From: Alphaproteobacteria bacterium
GTDB lineage: Bacteria > Pseudomonadota > Alphaproteobacteria > Micropepsales > Micropepsaceae
Direction of reading: 5' to 3'
Assembly: GCA_019245415.1 (NCBI GenBank)
Contig: JAFARO010000004.1
Location: 1,054,001-1,118,000, forward strand
Length of the DNA: 64,000 bases
The translations under genes were made by a program, and so were the position numbers. Positions 19,192-32,105 of this stretch are shown one piece after another. The notes beneath the pieces are model-generated. The model was not told where the DNA came from. It saw only the letters and a program-made list of their open reading frames with translations, and made no database searches. Position 1 is the stretch's first letter. Each line of letters begins with the position of its first letter.

Positions 19192-22956
<3,765 letters not shown>

Positions 22957-23358
22957 GCTGTTTCCCCTGCCCTTGATGTGGTGCCCGCCTGCACCGGCCG
23001 AGGCACCGTTCAGGGGACAGTTGTCCGTTCGCCGGGGCGCCGCCTGTGTGACAGGGCCTCCGGCGGCGGGTGCTCTTGGTCCGCCCAGATTTGGTGCCGC
23101 GCTCGGCGACAGGCGCAAAGTATGGACCCGGCCTGTCCGCCTTCGCAAGGCCTAAGTGGTTAATGAAACATTACCTACAACATCTTGTGTCTTAACGGGG
23201 GATCGAAAACCCGCGAGTCAAGCGGGGTTCGCAAAAGACTGTGGAAAATTTTTCGCGGTCCTTCATGCACAGCCATGCGGTTCTTGGGAGGCGTTTGTGG
23301 ATAGGTCGCTTGCGTTGCTTTTCGTGCGTCCAGTCGCTAGACCGCGCGCCTTTCCACG
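22957..23358 (-). promoter_or_regulatory. Control region of nrdJ with NrdR-, CtrA- and DnaA-like sites
   Basis: The 402-base divergent spacer has no gene. An NrdR-box-like 16-mer ACACAAGATGTTGTAG lies at 23175-23190 (minus reading; 12 of 16 positions fit the usual consensus). Next to it, TTAA-N7-TTAC at 23160-23174 (plus) is one base off a CtrA site. TTTTCCACA (23240-23248) and CTATCCACA (23296-23304), read on the minus strand, are each one base from the DnaA box TTATCCACA. No B12-riboswitch core was found. Site assignments rest on consensus matches only. Confidence 0.45.
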
Positions 23359-24672
23359 ATGGTGTCGATGAAGATTCAGCGCGGCATGTGGTCCAACTGG
23401 TCCGGCGCCGTCACGGCCAAGCCGAAGCGGTTGCTGGTTCCCCAGGACGAGGTCGAATTGGCCGCCGCGGTGCGCCAGGCGAACGCGCCGGTGCGTACGC
23501 CGGGCAGCGGCCACTCCTTCACGCCGCTCAACGCCACCGACGGCACGATCATCGATCTGGGCGCCTTCACCGGCTTGAAGAGCGTCGACACAGGTGCTGC
23601 GACCGCCACCTTCGCCGCGGCGACGCCGCTGTGGCAGGTCGGGCCGCTGCTGCATCCGCATGGCCTCGGGCTCAAGAACATGGGCGACATCGACCGCCAG
23701 ACGTTGGCCGGCGTGGTCAGCACGGGGACGCACGGCACCGGCCGCACGCTCAAGAGCTTCTCCGCCGAAGTGGCCGGGTTCCGCCTGGTGATGGCCGGCG
23801 GCGAGGTGCTGAACTGCTCGGCGAGCGAGAACGCGGAGGTCTTCGCCGCAGGCCGCACGTCGCTGGGCGCGCTCGGGGTCCTCACCGAGATCACGATGAA
23901 CGCACGGCCGGCCTACAGGCTGGTCGAACGCAATTTCGTGCTGCCGATCGACGAGCTGTTGCGCGATCTCGACAGGCTGGTTGCCGACAACCGCCATTTC
24001 GAATTCTTCTGGTTTCCCTATGCCGACCTGGCGGTCTGCAAGTCGTTGAACGAGAGCGCCGACGAGGCGCCGGCGCCGCGCTCGGCGGACGAGATGTTCG
24101 CGCGCGGCGAAAGGCAGACTTCCGACCAGCGCATCTTCGCCGCCATCAACGAGGTTCTTCCCTATGCGCCGGTCTTGTTGCGCCCGGCGCACAAGCTGTT
24201 CTCGCGGCTGATGCCGGGCGCAGCCAAGGTGCGCTGGAGCCACGAGATCTTTCCCAGCCCGCGGACCACGCGCTTCAACGAGATGGAATACGCGCTCCCC
24301 ATTGCCGAGGGGCTGCAGGCGCTGCAGGAGATCGTGGAAACCATCCGTAAGCAGAGGATCAATACCGGCTTTCCGCTGGAATACCGCACCGTGGCGGCCG
24401 ACGACGTCTGGATGAGCCCATTTTATGGGCGCGAAAGCGCCACAATCGCCGTCCACCAATATCACCGCGTCGACACCCGGCGGCTGTTCGAGGCTTGCGA
24501 AGCCGTCTTCCGCCGCCACCAGGGCCGGCCGCATTGGGGGAAGCGCCACAGCCGCGATGCGCACGAACTCGCAGAGCTCTATCCGAAATTCGAGGACTTC
24601 CGCGCGGTCCGGCGCAGGCTCGACCCGCAAGGCAAGTTCCTCAATCCGCACCTGCGCGCGATGTTCGGGTAG
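23359..24672 (+). CDS. FAD-linked oxidase, D-arabinono-1,4-lactone oxidase family
   Basis: A 437-residue VAO-family flavoprotein. The PP-loop region has RTPGSGHSFTPL, in which the histidine is where family members attach FAD covalently, and GVVSTGTHGTG follows. The C-terminal HWGK in GRPHWGKRHS is the HWXK motif of aldonolactone oxidases (ALO domain). Family members oxidise sugar lactones or alditols; the substrate here is unknown. The start is uncertain: ATG at 23359 or 23368, neither with a good ribosome site. It diverges from nrdJ. Confidence 0.88.
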   Translation: MVSMKIQRGMWSNWSGAVTAKPKRLLVPQDEVELAAAVRQANAPVRTPGSGHSFTPLNATDGTIIDLGAFTGLKSVDTGAATATFAAATPLWQVGPLLHPHGLGLKNMGDIDRQTLAGVVSTGTHGTGRTLKSFSAEVAGFRLVMAGGEVLNCSASENAEVFAAGRTSLGALGVLTEITMNARPAYRLVERNFVLPIDELLRDLDRLVADNRHFEFFWFPYADLAVCKSLNESADEAPAPRSADEMFARGERQTSDQRIFAAINEVLPYAPVLLRPAHKLFSRLMPGAAKVRWSHEIFPSPRTTRFNEMEYALPIAEGLQALQEIVETIRKQRINTGFPLEYRTVAADDVWMSPFYGRESATIAVHQYHRVDTRRLFEACEAVFRRHQGRPHWGKRHSRDAHELAELYPKFEDFRAVRRRLDPQGKFLNPHLRAMFG

Positions 24673-24692
24673 TTGCGGGCTTTCGATTTCGT

Positions 24693-24806
24693 CATGGCCG
24701 CCCTTGAGGCGGCCATCCAGCGCGCGAGCGTCTGCGAGCGCAGACGGATCCAATGGCGCGCGGACGCGCGCCTACTGGGTGGCCGGGTCAAGCCCGGCCA
24801 TGACGA
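24693..24806. repeat. Palindromic repeats, TCATGGCCGCC and GGCCGGGTCAAGCCCGGCC types
   Basis: TCATGGCCGCCCTTGAGGCGGCCA at the left is a hairpin (arms TGGCCGCC and GGCGGCCA), and TGGCCGGGTCAAGCCCGGCC with ATGACG at the right is a second one; outer ends TCATGG/CCATGA are inverted. The left hairpin recurs at 44842-44868. Elements like the right hairpin are widespread between genes in alphaproteobacteria. Confidence 0.8.
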
Positions 24807-24827
24807 AAGTGGGGTAGAGGGCCAACC

Positions 24828-25052
24828 ATGCGCAGACGCACCAAGCTCGGACTGATGATGTCGTTCGCGACACTGGCGGTGCTGGTGATCACGACGTCGA
24901 ACTGGCTGCTGGCGGCGCTGGTCGGCATGGGGATCGGCGTGATCTTCTTCGTCTTCACCCACGCCTATCCGAACGACATCGCACCGCCCTCCGACCGGCG
25001 CCACGAGAACACCCAGCGGCGCCGCAGCGCTCAGCGCGACAGCGCGCGATAG
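24828..25052 (+). CDS. Small two-helix membrane protein of unknown function
   Basis: A 74-residue protein with a basic start (MRRRTKLG), two hydrophobic helices (about residues 8-24 and 27-45), and a charged cytoplasmic-looking tail rich in Arg, His and Gln. The ATG has AGGG upstream. Its last 22 bases overlap the convergent hisI gene. It is recognisable only as a small inner-membrane protein. Confidence 0.65.
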   Translation: MRRRTKLGLMMSFATLAVLVITTSNWLLAALVGMGIGVIFFVFTHAYPNDIAPPSDRRHENTQRRRSAQRDSAR

Positions 25053-25375
25053 AAGCAGCTCGGCGCGCCGGTGTGGCAGGCGGGGCCGATCTGATCCACT
25101 TTCAGCAGCACCGCGTCGCCGTCGCAGTCGACATGGGCCTCGACCAGATGCTGGACGTGGCCCGACGTCTCGCCCTTGCGCCAGACCTCCTGGCGCGAAC
25201 GCGACCAATAGGTGACCTCGCCGGTCTGCAGGGTGCGCTCGAGCGTGTCGCGATTCATCCACGCCATCATCAGCACCTGTCCGGTGGCCGCGCTCTGCGC
25301 GATCACCGGCACCAGGCCGTCTTCGTTGAAGGCGACCGCGTTGACGAAGGCCTCGCGCGGCAACCGCTCGCTCAT
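25031..25375 (-). CDS. hisI: Phosphoribosyl-AMP cyclohydrolase
   Basis: This 114-residue enzyme opens the adenine ring of PR-AMP, the third step of histidine synthesis. The family signatures are clear: [37 protein letters not shown], and [15 protein letters not shown] followed by GPACHTG, with the zinc- and magnesium-binding cysteines and aspartates. It is a stand-alone HisI without the HisE domain. The ATG at 25375 overlaps the metC stop (ATGA). No other his gene is in the window. Confidence 0.95.
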   Translation of the reverse strand: MSERLPREAFVNAVAFNEDGLVPVIAQSAATGQVLMMAWMNRDTLERTLQTGEVTYWSRSRQEVWRKGETSGHVQHLVEAHVDCDGDAVLLKVDQIGPACHTGAPSCFYRALSR

Positions 25376-26529
25376 GCGCCTTCTCTCATGCGCGCGAAGC
25401 CCGCTTCGAGGTCGGCGATCAGGTCTTCGGCCGCTTCCAACCCGGCATGGAGGCGGATCAGCGGGCCGTCGCACTGGAACTTGGTGGCGGTGCGCTTGAA
25501 GTCGGCTGGGATGATCAGGCTTTCGAAGCCGCCCCAGGAATAGCCGAGCCCGAAATGCGCGAAGCCGTTGAAGAAGGCGCTGAGTGCGCTCTTCGAGACC
25601 GGTTTCAGTTCCACGCCGAACAAGCCCGACGAGCCGCTGAAATCGCGCTTCCAGATCGCGTGTCCCGGATCGCTTTCGAGCGCCGGATAGAGCACGCGCG
25701 CCACTTCCGGCCGCGTCGTCAGCCAGCGCGTCAGCGCCAGCGCGTTCTCCTCATGGCGCTTGAGCCTGACGGCCAAGGTGCGCACGCCGCGCAGCGACAG
25801 ATAGGTGTCGTCGCCACCGAGGAACAGGCCGGTGTCGCCGTAGAAGGCTTCCAGTCTTTTGCGATGGCTCTCGTTCGCGGTGATGGTGCCGACCATCACG
25901 TCGGCATGGCCGTTGATGTATTTGGTGCCCGACATGATGGAGAGGTCGACACCGTAGTCGAGCGCGCGGAAGAACACCGGCGTCGCCCAGGTGTTGTCGA
26001 GCAGGACGGAAACTTCCTTCGCATGCGCCGCCGCGGCGATGGCGGGGACGTCCTGGATCTCGAAGGTGAGTGAGCCCGGACTTTCGCAATAGACCGCGCG
26101 GGTGTTGGGGCGCAGCAGCGCCGCGATGCCGCCGCCGATCAGGGGATCGTAGTATTCGGTCTCGACGCCGAAGCGCTTCAGGGTCTTGTCGCAGAACAGC
26201 CGCGTCGGCCCGTAGCAGCTGTCGGTCATCAGCAGATGATCGCCGGCATTGCACACCGCCATGATCGCGGTGGCGATCGCATTCAGCCCGGACGGCACCG
26301 CGACGCAGCGCGCGCCGCCTTCCAGCGCCTCGATGGCGCTTTCGAAGCTGCGGCTCGAGGGCGTGCCGCGCCGGCCGTATTTGTAGGGCAGCGCCTCGCC
26401 CTTCATCGACTCGAGCGAGGGATGCAGGATGGTGGAGGTGCGGTAAACAGGCGTGTTGACCACGCCGAAATGCTCGCGCGTCATTCGCCCGGCCGAGACG
26501 GCGATGGTGTCCGGCTTTTCCTTGCTCAT
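25372..26529 (-). CDS. metC: Cystathionine beta-lyase
   Basis: This 385-residue PLP enzyme of the Cys/Met-metabolism family splits cystathionine to homocysteine, pyruvate and ammonia. The PLP lysine is Lys203 in [12 protein letters not shown]. The cofactor-binding [19 protein letters not shown] and DNTWATP segments are present, as is the SWGGFESL substrate loop typical of cystathionine beta-lyases. It sits between the POT transporter gene (4-base gap) and hisI (4-base overlap), so the three form one operon. Confidence 0.93.
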   Translation of the reverse strand: MSKEKPDTIAVSAGRMTREHFGVVNTPVYRTSTILHPSLESMKGEALPYKYGRRGTPSSRSFESAIEALEGGARCVAVPSGLNAIATAIMAVCNAGDHLLMTDSCYGPTRLFCDKTLKRFGVETEYYDPLIGGGIAALLRPNTRAVYCESPGSLTFEIQDVPAIAAAAHAKEVSVLLDNTWATPVFFRALDYGVDLSIMSGTKYINGHADVMVGTITANESHRKRLEAFYGDTGLFLGGDDTYLSLRGVRTLAVRLKRHEENALALTRWLTTRPEVARVLYPALESDPGHAIWKRDFSGSSGLFGVELKPVSKSALSAFFNGFAHFGLGYSWGGFESLIIPADFKRTATKFQCDGPLIRLHAGLEAAEDLIADLEAGFARMREGA

Positions 26530-26533
26530 GTCG

Positions 26534-27985
26534 TCATTGCGCGGGTCTGGGTTCTCCGTCGGCCTGCGGCTGCGGCTCGACCGCCGGGCGGGCCTTGGCC
26601 ATCTTGGATTCGATGATGGTCCTCAAGGGCCGTTCGAAGGCCCAGGTCATCAGCGCCGCCACGAAGCCCAATCCGCCGCAGAGCAGGAAGAAGTCCACCT
26701 TGTCCATGCGGCTGAAGAAACTGCCGATGTAGCCCTGCAGCAGGTTGCCGGTGAAGCTCGTGATGAACCACAGGCCCATCATCATCGACAGGATCTGCGG
26801 CGGCGCGACGCGGGCGACCAGCGCCAGCCCGATGGGCGAGAGATAGAGCTCGCCCGTCGTAATCACGACGTAGAAGCCGAGCAGCCAGAGCCAGCTCGCA
26901 TGGCCCGATCCGGTCAGATAGGCGGCCGCCGCCATGATCAGGTAGGAAACGCCGAGCAGGGCGTTGCCGATCGCCATCTTGGTGACGGTCGCCGGCTCCT
27001 TGCCGCGCTGCGCCTGCCGCGCCCAGAACATCACGACCAGCGGGGTGAAGCCGACGATCATCGCCGGATTGAAGGACTGGAACCACGCGGTCGGGATTTG
27101 CCAGTCGATCACGCCGGGGATGAAGGAGCGGTTGGTGAAGCTCTGGGCCCACAAATTCATGGTGTTGCCCTGCTGCTCGTAAGTCGCCCAGAACAGCGTC
27201 GTCGGAATGCACAGCAGGATGATCGCCAACACGGCGCGCCAATCGGTGGAGGTCAGCGGCACTTTCGTTTCGCTGCCGGCGCGGGCCCGTTCGACGCGGT
27301 CCTTGGGCAGGGAGCGCAGCGCCAGGATGTAGATGATTTGGCCGAGCACCATGCCGATGCCGGCGGCGAAGAAGCCCCAGCGATAGCCCCAGGCCGGATC
27401 GTTCGCGAGATAGCCGCAGACCAATGGCGCCGCCGTGGCGCCGACATTGATGCCGACATAGAAGATCGAATAGGCACGGTCGATGCGCGCGTCGCCCGCC
27501 TTGTAGAGATTGCCCACCTGGGTCGAGATGTTGGGCTTGAAGAAGCCGTTGCCGAGGATGAGCAGCAGCAGGCCGACGAAGAACAGATTGGGCGACATCA
27601 ATGTGAATTCCGCCGCCGCCATGGTGACGCCGCCGACGATGACGCTGTAGCGCTGGCCGATCAGGCGGTCGGCGATCAATCCGCCGAAGAACGGAGTCAG
27701 ATAGACGAAGGCGGTGTAGGTTCCGTAGATCAGCGACGAGAAGGGCTGGACGTCGAGCGTCCGTCCGCCGTTGAAGAGAACCTCGAAGATATGCTTGACC
27801 GTATGATAGCCAAGCACCGTTTCGTAATTCGGGCTGAGCAGCAAAAACTGCGTCAGATAGAGGATGAGGATGGCGCGCATCCCGTAGTAGGAGAAACGCT
27901 CCCACATCTCGGTCGTGAACAGCCAGGTCAGGCCGCGCGGGTGGCCGAATAGAGTCTTCTGCTGTGCTGTATCCGCCATCGCCAT
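26534..27985 (-). CDS. POT family proton-coupled oligopeptide transporter
   Basis: A 483-residue inner-membrane protein with about 12-14 hydrophobic helices. Two family signatures are visible: GGLIADRLIGQR after helix 2 to 3, and FYVGINVGATAAPLVCGYLA around residue 160, the PTR2 FxxINxG motif. WERFSYYGMRAILILYL is the ExxERFxYY-type helix 1. It should import di- and tripeptides with protons. ATG at 27985 is chosen; a TTG at 27991 has a closer ribosome site (AGGGGAG). It leads the operon with metC and hisI. Confidence 0.93.
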   Translation of the reverse strand: MAMADTAQQKTLFGHPRGLTWLFTTEMWERFSYYGMRAILILYLTQFLLLSPNYETVLGYHTVKHIFEVLFNGGRTLDVQPFSSLIYGTYTAFVYLTPFFGGLIADRLIGQRYSVIVGGVTMAAAEFTLMSPNLFFVGLLLLILGNGFFKPNISTQVGNLYKAGDARIDRAYSIFYVGINVGATAAPLVCGYLANDPAWGYRWGFFAAGIGMVLGQIIYILALRSLPKDRVERARAGSETKVPLTSTDWRAVLAIILLCIPTTLFWATYEQQGNTMNLWAQSFTNRSFIPGVIDWQIPTAWFQSFNPAMIVGFTPLVVMFWARQAQRGKEPATVTKMAIGNALLGVSYLIMAAAAYLTGSGHASWLWLLGFYVVITTGELYLSPIGLALVARVAPPQILSMMMGLWFITSFTGNLLQGYIGSFFSRMDKVDFFLLCGGLGFVAALMTWAFERPLRTIIESKMAKARPAVEPQPQADGEPRPAQ

Positions 27986-28069
27986 GTGCAAGCGTCTCCC
28001 CTAGAGCGCGGCGAGTGTGCCCTGTCCGCCTGCGGAAGGAAATGGGGCAGTCCCCGTGCTCGCAAGCGC

Positions 28070-29447
28070 TTACGCGCTGTGCGCGTGCCTGAAGGCGTAG
28101 TAGGCGCGCAGCCAACGGTGCGGCCGCAGCGGCCAGAACACGATGGTCCGGATCTGGGCGTCGGGATCGGTCTCGTCCGGCCTGTCGCGGGTGATCCGCA
28201 GATAGGCCGGGATCAGCCTCAGCACCTCGGCAAGACGCGACGGCAGATAGTCGCGTCTCGACACCATCGCGCGCAGATTGTCGACGACGAGCAGATCGCC
28301 CGGCTGCATGACGATCTTGATGGCGTCGCGCCGGGCGCGCCGGATTGCCTCGCGCAATTCAAGCAGCGCCACTTCCTGTTCCGGAGCCTCGGCCATCGGC
28401 CGCACGCGCTCGTGGTCGAAGGCCATGATCCAGCCGTCGGGACGAAGGAAGTCCTTCTTGAGGATCGGGCATTTCTCCAGGACATCCGTGCTGATCAATG
28501 TCTGGTTTCCGTCGAACTGGGGACCGCGCCGGACGAATTGGGACGATTGCAGGATCTCGAGTATCTTCGCCTTTCGCTCGGGCGAGTGGCGGCAAAGGTA
28601 TTCCTCGACGATCTCGCTGACGGTGATCAGGTAGATCGGTATCCGGGCCCAGTTCTTGATGCACAAATATATCCGGTAGGCGCAGCTTTCGTCGTTCCTC
28701 GGTATTGGCGTGTCGGGCAGGTTCTTTTCCACGGTGCTTTGCGCAAAGCGCAGGGCCATGTCGACATTGTCGAGGTCGCTGGACTGCTGTTCGCCGGGAT
28801 CGGTGAGGATATTGCGCGCGAACGGACCGTTCTCGTAGCGCGACCATATCTTGCAGTGAAGCAGGTCCGCGATCCCCGCGATGATGAAATCGGAATGGCG
28901 AAATTTGGCGTCGAGCTCTTGGCGCTTGCGGGCTCGCCGCTTGACGGATTCGTTTTCGTAGCCGGGGGTCGGCTTTGCGCGCCGTGCCCATAAGGCGGTT
29001 GCGGACGTGCTCCGCATCGCGGTCCTTCTCGGGAAAGACGTCGTCGCTCGGAAACCGCATGAACGGGCTGATCGTCGGAAGCCCGCGAAACAACAGATAC
29101 GTCGTGTCGTCCGCGGCTGCCAGCCGGCCGACTTGCTCCCTTGCGCCTTTTGTCAGATAGCTCGCAACCGGATCGCGTGCGTGTTCGCCAAGAAAGATGG
29201 CGCCCTTTTCGTCCAGGGAATATTTGGGCCGTACGACGCGGCTGTAATAGCGCGCAGTCCGGAACTTGGCACTCACGAACCGCAGGACTTCCGCGGACCA
29301 GAACAACAGCATCCACAGCGGAAACAACAGCACGCGCGAAAGCCGTCCCGTCTTGTTCCAGCGAACGTCGGCGATGTTGAAGGGCGGCCGCTCGGACAAA
29401 CCGGTCGTGGCGTTGAAATACGGTTTGTGCCGGTTTTTCGTAGCCAT
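28070..29447 (-). pseudogene. Frameshifted gene, TauD/asparagine-oxygenase-like fold, metal ligands not evident
   Basis: Two overlapping frames make one 458-codon protein if a single base is removed from the five-G run at 28964-28968 (plus strand). The 5' frame reads from MATKNRHK and has one hydrophobic helix (VLLFPLWMLLFWSAEVL). The 3' frame continues GYENESVKRRA and has PGDLLVVDNLRAMVSRR and a HRWLRAYY end, as in Fe(II)/2-oxoglutarate oxygenases of the asparagine-oxygenase type. The histidine expected after DN(R/L)R is missing (VSRR), and no HxD/E is obvious. Either a real frameshift, a sequencing error, or two genes. Confidence 0.6.
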
Positions 29448-29607
29448 GGTGTCTCGCTGAGGAGCGGCGAAGCGGATGTTCCTGCCCCACAATCTTCCCG
29501 CGGAAGTTTACCGGCTCTGCGGCCGTGCGCGAACCCTTCGGCCGGCTTTGGCCTCGCGAATGTCCCGGCTGTGGCTTTCAGCCCACGCTGACATGGTTAA
29601 TGCCGGC

Positions 29608-30147
29608 TCAGGGCAGCTCGATATAGTGGGCTTCGCGGGCATAGGGCTCAAAGCCGATGCGCTGGTAGAGCGGTAGCGCGCGCGCATGGTCGAGGGTGCA
29701 GGTGTTGACCAGCAGTCTCGAGATCGGCCGCGACCAGGCGATGACGGCGGTGTGATAGATGAAGAAGTAGCCGAGCCCGCGGCCTACACATTCCGGCATC
29801 AATCCGAAATAGGCGAGCTGGCCCTGCGCCGCGTCGCGGAAGTCGAGCTCGGCCATGCCGGCCGGACAGCCGTCCGCATACAGAACATAGAGCTCGACCT
29901 GGGGATGCCGGATGGCCTCGCCGAGCGCTGCGTCGCTCAGCTTGCGGCGGTCGACCCAGTAATAGGGCTCGCCGATCGTGTTGTAGAGATAGCGATAGAA
30001 ATGCACCGGCGGATTTTCCGCGCGCAGCAATGCGATCTTGCCCTTGGGCTGCGGCGGCGGCAGCGCCGAGGGCCGCGCGCGCATCTGCAGGAAGGTGACG
30101 GTCATGGAGATCCGCTTTTTGCCGTCGACTTCGACAATTCTGACCAT
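29608..30147 (-). CDS. GNAT family N-acetyltransferase
   Basis: A 179-residue acetyltransferase. GYFFIYHTAVIAWSR and ECVGRGLGYFF form the acetyl-CoA-binding pyrophosphate loop (R/Q-x-x-G-x-G/A), and NTCTLDHARALPLYQRIGFEP is the usual C-terminal GNAT motif. The substrate is unknown. Its ATG overlaps the stop of the sulfurtransferase gene (TGATG), so it is the third gene of the cysK-sseA-GNAT operon. Confidence 0.9.
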   Translation of the reverse strand: MVRIVEVDGKKRISMTVTFLQMRARPSALPPPQPKGKIALLRAENPPVHFYRYLYNTIGEPYYWVDRRKLSDAALGEAIRHPQVELYVLYADGCPAGMAELDFRDAAQGQLAYFGLMPECVGRGLGYFFIYHTAVIAWSRPISRLLVNTCTLDHARALPLYQRIGFEPYAREAHYIELP

Positions 30148-30983
30148 CAGCCCACTCCCACCGCTGCATCGCCGCGCGCGCCCCATTCGGCCCAGGAGCC
30201 GTCGTAGAGCGCCACGTCGCTCGCGCCCGCCACCGCCAGTCCCAACATCACGATCGTCGCGGTGACGCCGGAACCGCAGCTCGTCACCACCGGCTTGGAA
30301 AGATCGACGCCGCGGTTCTTGAAAATTTCGCGCAGTTCGTCGGCCGTCTTGAGCGTGCCGTCTTCTGCGATCAGCGACGCATAATGGACGTTGACGCTTC
30401 CGGGAATGTGGCCGGGACGCACGCCGCTGCGCGGCTCGGGCTCGCGGCCGGCAAAGCGCGACGGACTGCGCGCATCGACGATCTGTCCCCCGCTCTCCTG
30501 CACCTTGCGCATCTGTTCGAAATTCCGCAGCAGCGCGTGGTTCTGCCGCGGCGTGAAATGGCGTGGATAGGCGGGCGGCGCCATGTCCTCCACCGGGCGT
30601 CCCTCGCGTCGCCATTTCGGCAGTCCGCCATCCAGCACGCGAACGTCCTCGTGCCCCATGGCTTTGAGCATCCACCACGCCCTGGGACTCGAATAGAGGC
30701 CCGCTCCGTCATAAACGACGATCAGATTGCCGTCGCCCAGTCCCATTCGCCGCATCCGGCTCGCGAACTTCGCGGCCGGCGCCAGCATGTGGGGTAGGGA
30801 GTTGTTCTCGTCCGAGAGGTCTTCGAGATCGAAGAACACCGCGCGCGCGATATGCGCGGACTGGTACTCCGCCTTGGCGCTGCGGCCGGCATCGGGCAGG
30901 TACCACGAAGCGTCCGCGATGCGGATGTCGGGCGCGTCGAGGTGCTCCGCCAGCCATTGCGTCGAGACGAGGGGGCTTGTCAT
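30147..30983 (-). CDS. sseA: 3-mercaptopyruvate sulfurtransferase
   Basis: A 278-residue protein of two rhodanese domains. The active-site cysteine is Cys236 in SCGSGVTA, the loop that distinguishes mercaptopyruvate sulfurtransferases from thiosulfate ones. Domain boundaries are marked by ADASWYLP near residue 24, DGAGLYSSPRAWW in the first domain and VDARSPSRFAGREPEPR in the second. The start overlaps the cysK stop by four bases. It moves sulfur from mercaptopyruvate to thiol acceptors and fits the cysteine context. Confidence 0.95.
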   Translation of the reverse strand: MTSPLVSTQWLAEHLDAPDIRIADASWYLPDAGRSAKAEYQSAHIARAVFFDLEDLSDENNSLPHMLAPAAKFASRMRRMGLGDGNLIVVYDGAGLYSSPRAWWMLKAMGHEDVRVLDGGLPKWRREGRPVEDMAPPAYPRHFTPRQNHALLRNFEQMRKVQESGGQIVDARSPSRFAGREPEPRSGVRPGHIPGSVNVHYASLIAEDGTLKTADELREIFKNRGVDLSKPVVTSCGSGVTATIVMLGLAVAGASDVALYDGSWAEWGARGDAAVGVG

Positions 30984-32014
30984 GCGAAGGGCACTTTCGG
31001 GAGCGGCGGCGGCTCGGCCATCCAGGGCGGAACCGGCAGGTCTTTGGCGCGCAGGAATTCGGGATCGAACATCTTGCTCTGATAACGCGTGCCGTAGTCG
31101 CAGAGCACCGTGACGATCGTATGCCCCGGGCCCAGATCCTTCGCCAGACGGATCGCACCGGCGACATTGATGCCGCTCGAACCGCCCAGGCACAGACCTT
31201 CGTGCTCGAGAAGATCGAAGACGATGGAGAGCATCTCGGCATCGTCGATGCGATAGGCGTCGTCGATCGGCGCGCCGTCGAGGTTGGCGGTGACGCGTCC
31301 CTGGCCGATGCCCTCGGTGATGGAGCTGCCTTCGGATTCGAGCTTGCCGGTCTTGATCCAGGAATAGATCGACGCCCCCATGGGATCGGCGGCGGCGATT
31401 CGGATCTTCGGATTGCGCGCCTTCAGCGCCATCGCGACGCCGGCGAGCGTGCCGCCGGTGCCGACGGCGCAGACGAAACCGTCGACCTCGCCGCCGGTCT
31501 GTTCCCAGATTTCGGGACCAGTGCCTTCGACATGCGCCTGACGATTGGCGACGTTGTCGAACTGGTTGGCCCAATAGGCTCCGCCGGGCTCCGTCGCGGC
31601 CAGCTGTTCGGCAAGGCGGCCGGAGATCTTCACGTAATTGTTGGGGTCCTTGTAGGGGACCGCCGGAACCTCGATCAGCTCGGCGCCCAAAAGCCGCAGC
31701 GCGTCCTTCTTCTCCTGGCTCTGGGTCTTGGGGATGACGATCATGCTGCGCAGGCCGAGCGCGTTGCCCACCATGGCGAGGCCGATGCCGGTATTGCCGG
31801 CCGTGCCTTCGACGATGACGCCGCCGGGCTTCAGGATCCCGCGGCGCATGGCGTCGCGCACGATGTAGAGCGCGGCGCGGTCCTTGATCGACTGCCCGGG
31901 ATTGAGGAACTCGGCCTTGCCGAGAATCAGGCAGCCGGTCTCCTGCGAGGCGCGCCTGAGCCGAATCAGCGGCGTGTCGCCGATAGCCGCCAGGACGTCC
32001 TGCCTGTATTCCAT
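30980..32014 (-). CDS. Cysteine synthase, CysK/CysM-type
   Basis: A 344-residue PLP enzyme that makes cysteine from O-acetylserine and sulfide, or a related beta-replacement. The PLP lysine is Lys44 in PGQSIKDRAA; the substrate loop reads EGTAGNTGIG (family TSGNTG) and the phosphate loop GTGGT is present (AVGTGGTLAG). TAGNTG instead of TSGNTG and the longer C-terminal extension set it apart from the second cysteine synthase at the right edge. The ATG has TAGGG upstream. It is the first gene of an operon with sseA and a GNAT gene. Confidence 0.92.
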   Translation of the reverse strand: MEYRQDVLAAIGDTPLIRLRRASQETGCLILGKAEFLNPGQSIKDRAALYIVRDAMRRGILKPGGVIVEGTAGNTGIGLAMVGNALGLRSMIVIPKTQSQEKKDALRLLGAELIEVPAVPYKDPNNYVKISGRLAEQLAATEPGGAYWANQFDNVANRQAHVEGTGPEIWEQTGGEVDGFVCAVGTGGTLAGVAMALKARNPKIRIAAADPMGASIYSWIKTGKLESEGSSITEGIGQGRVTANLDGAPIDDAYRIDDAEMLSIVFDLLEHEGLCLGGSSGINVAGAIRLAKDLGPGHTIVTVLCDYGTRYQSKMFDPEFLRAKDLPVPPWMAEPPPLPKVPFA

Positions 32015-32105
32015 GTCCCACCCTATTCAGGGGCTCGCGGCCCTTCAAGATTGGGATGACGAGCGGCGGTGCTTTGGCTAAAGCTGTCGCAGCGAAAGAG
32101 GTTGC

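Noticed and set aside
22957-23148. 64-codon upstream extension of nrdJ
   Set aside because: The open frame continues, but the residues do not resemble NrdJ N-termini, and a strong ribosome site sits right before the ATG at 22956.
23160-23330. Chromosomal replication origin
   Set aside because: Only two imperfect DnaA boxes and no AT-rich unwinding region; neighbours are not the usual origin genes. A regulatory role is simpler.
22957-23358. Cobalamin riboswitch ahead of nrdJ
   Set aside because: I looked on the minus strand for the B12-box core and the GCCACTG-type motif and found neither.
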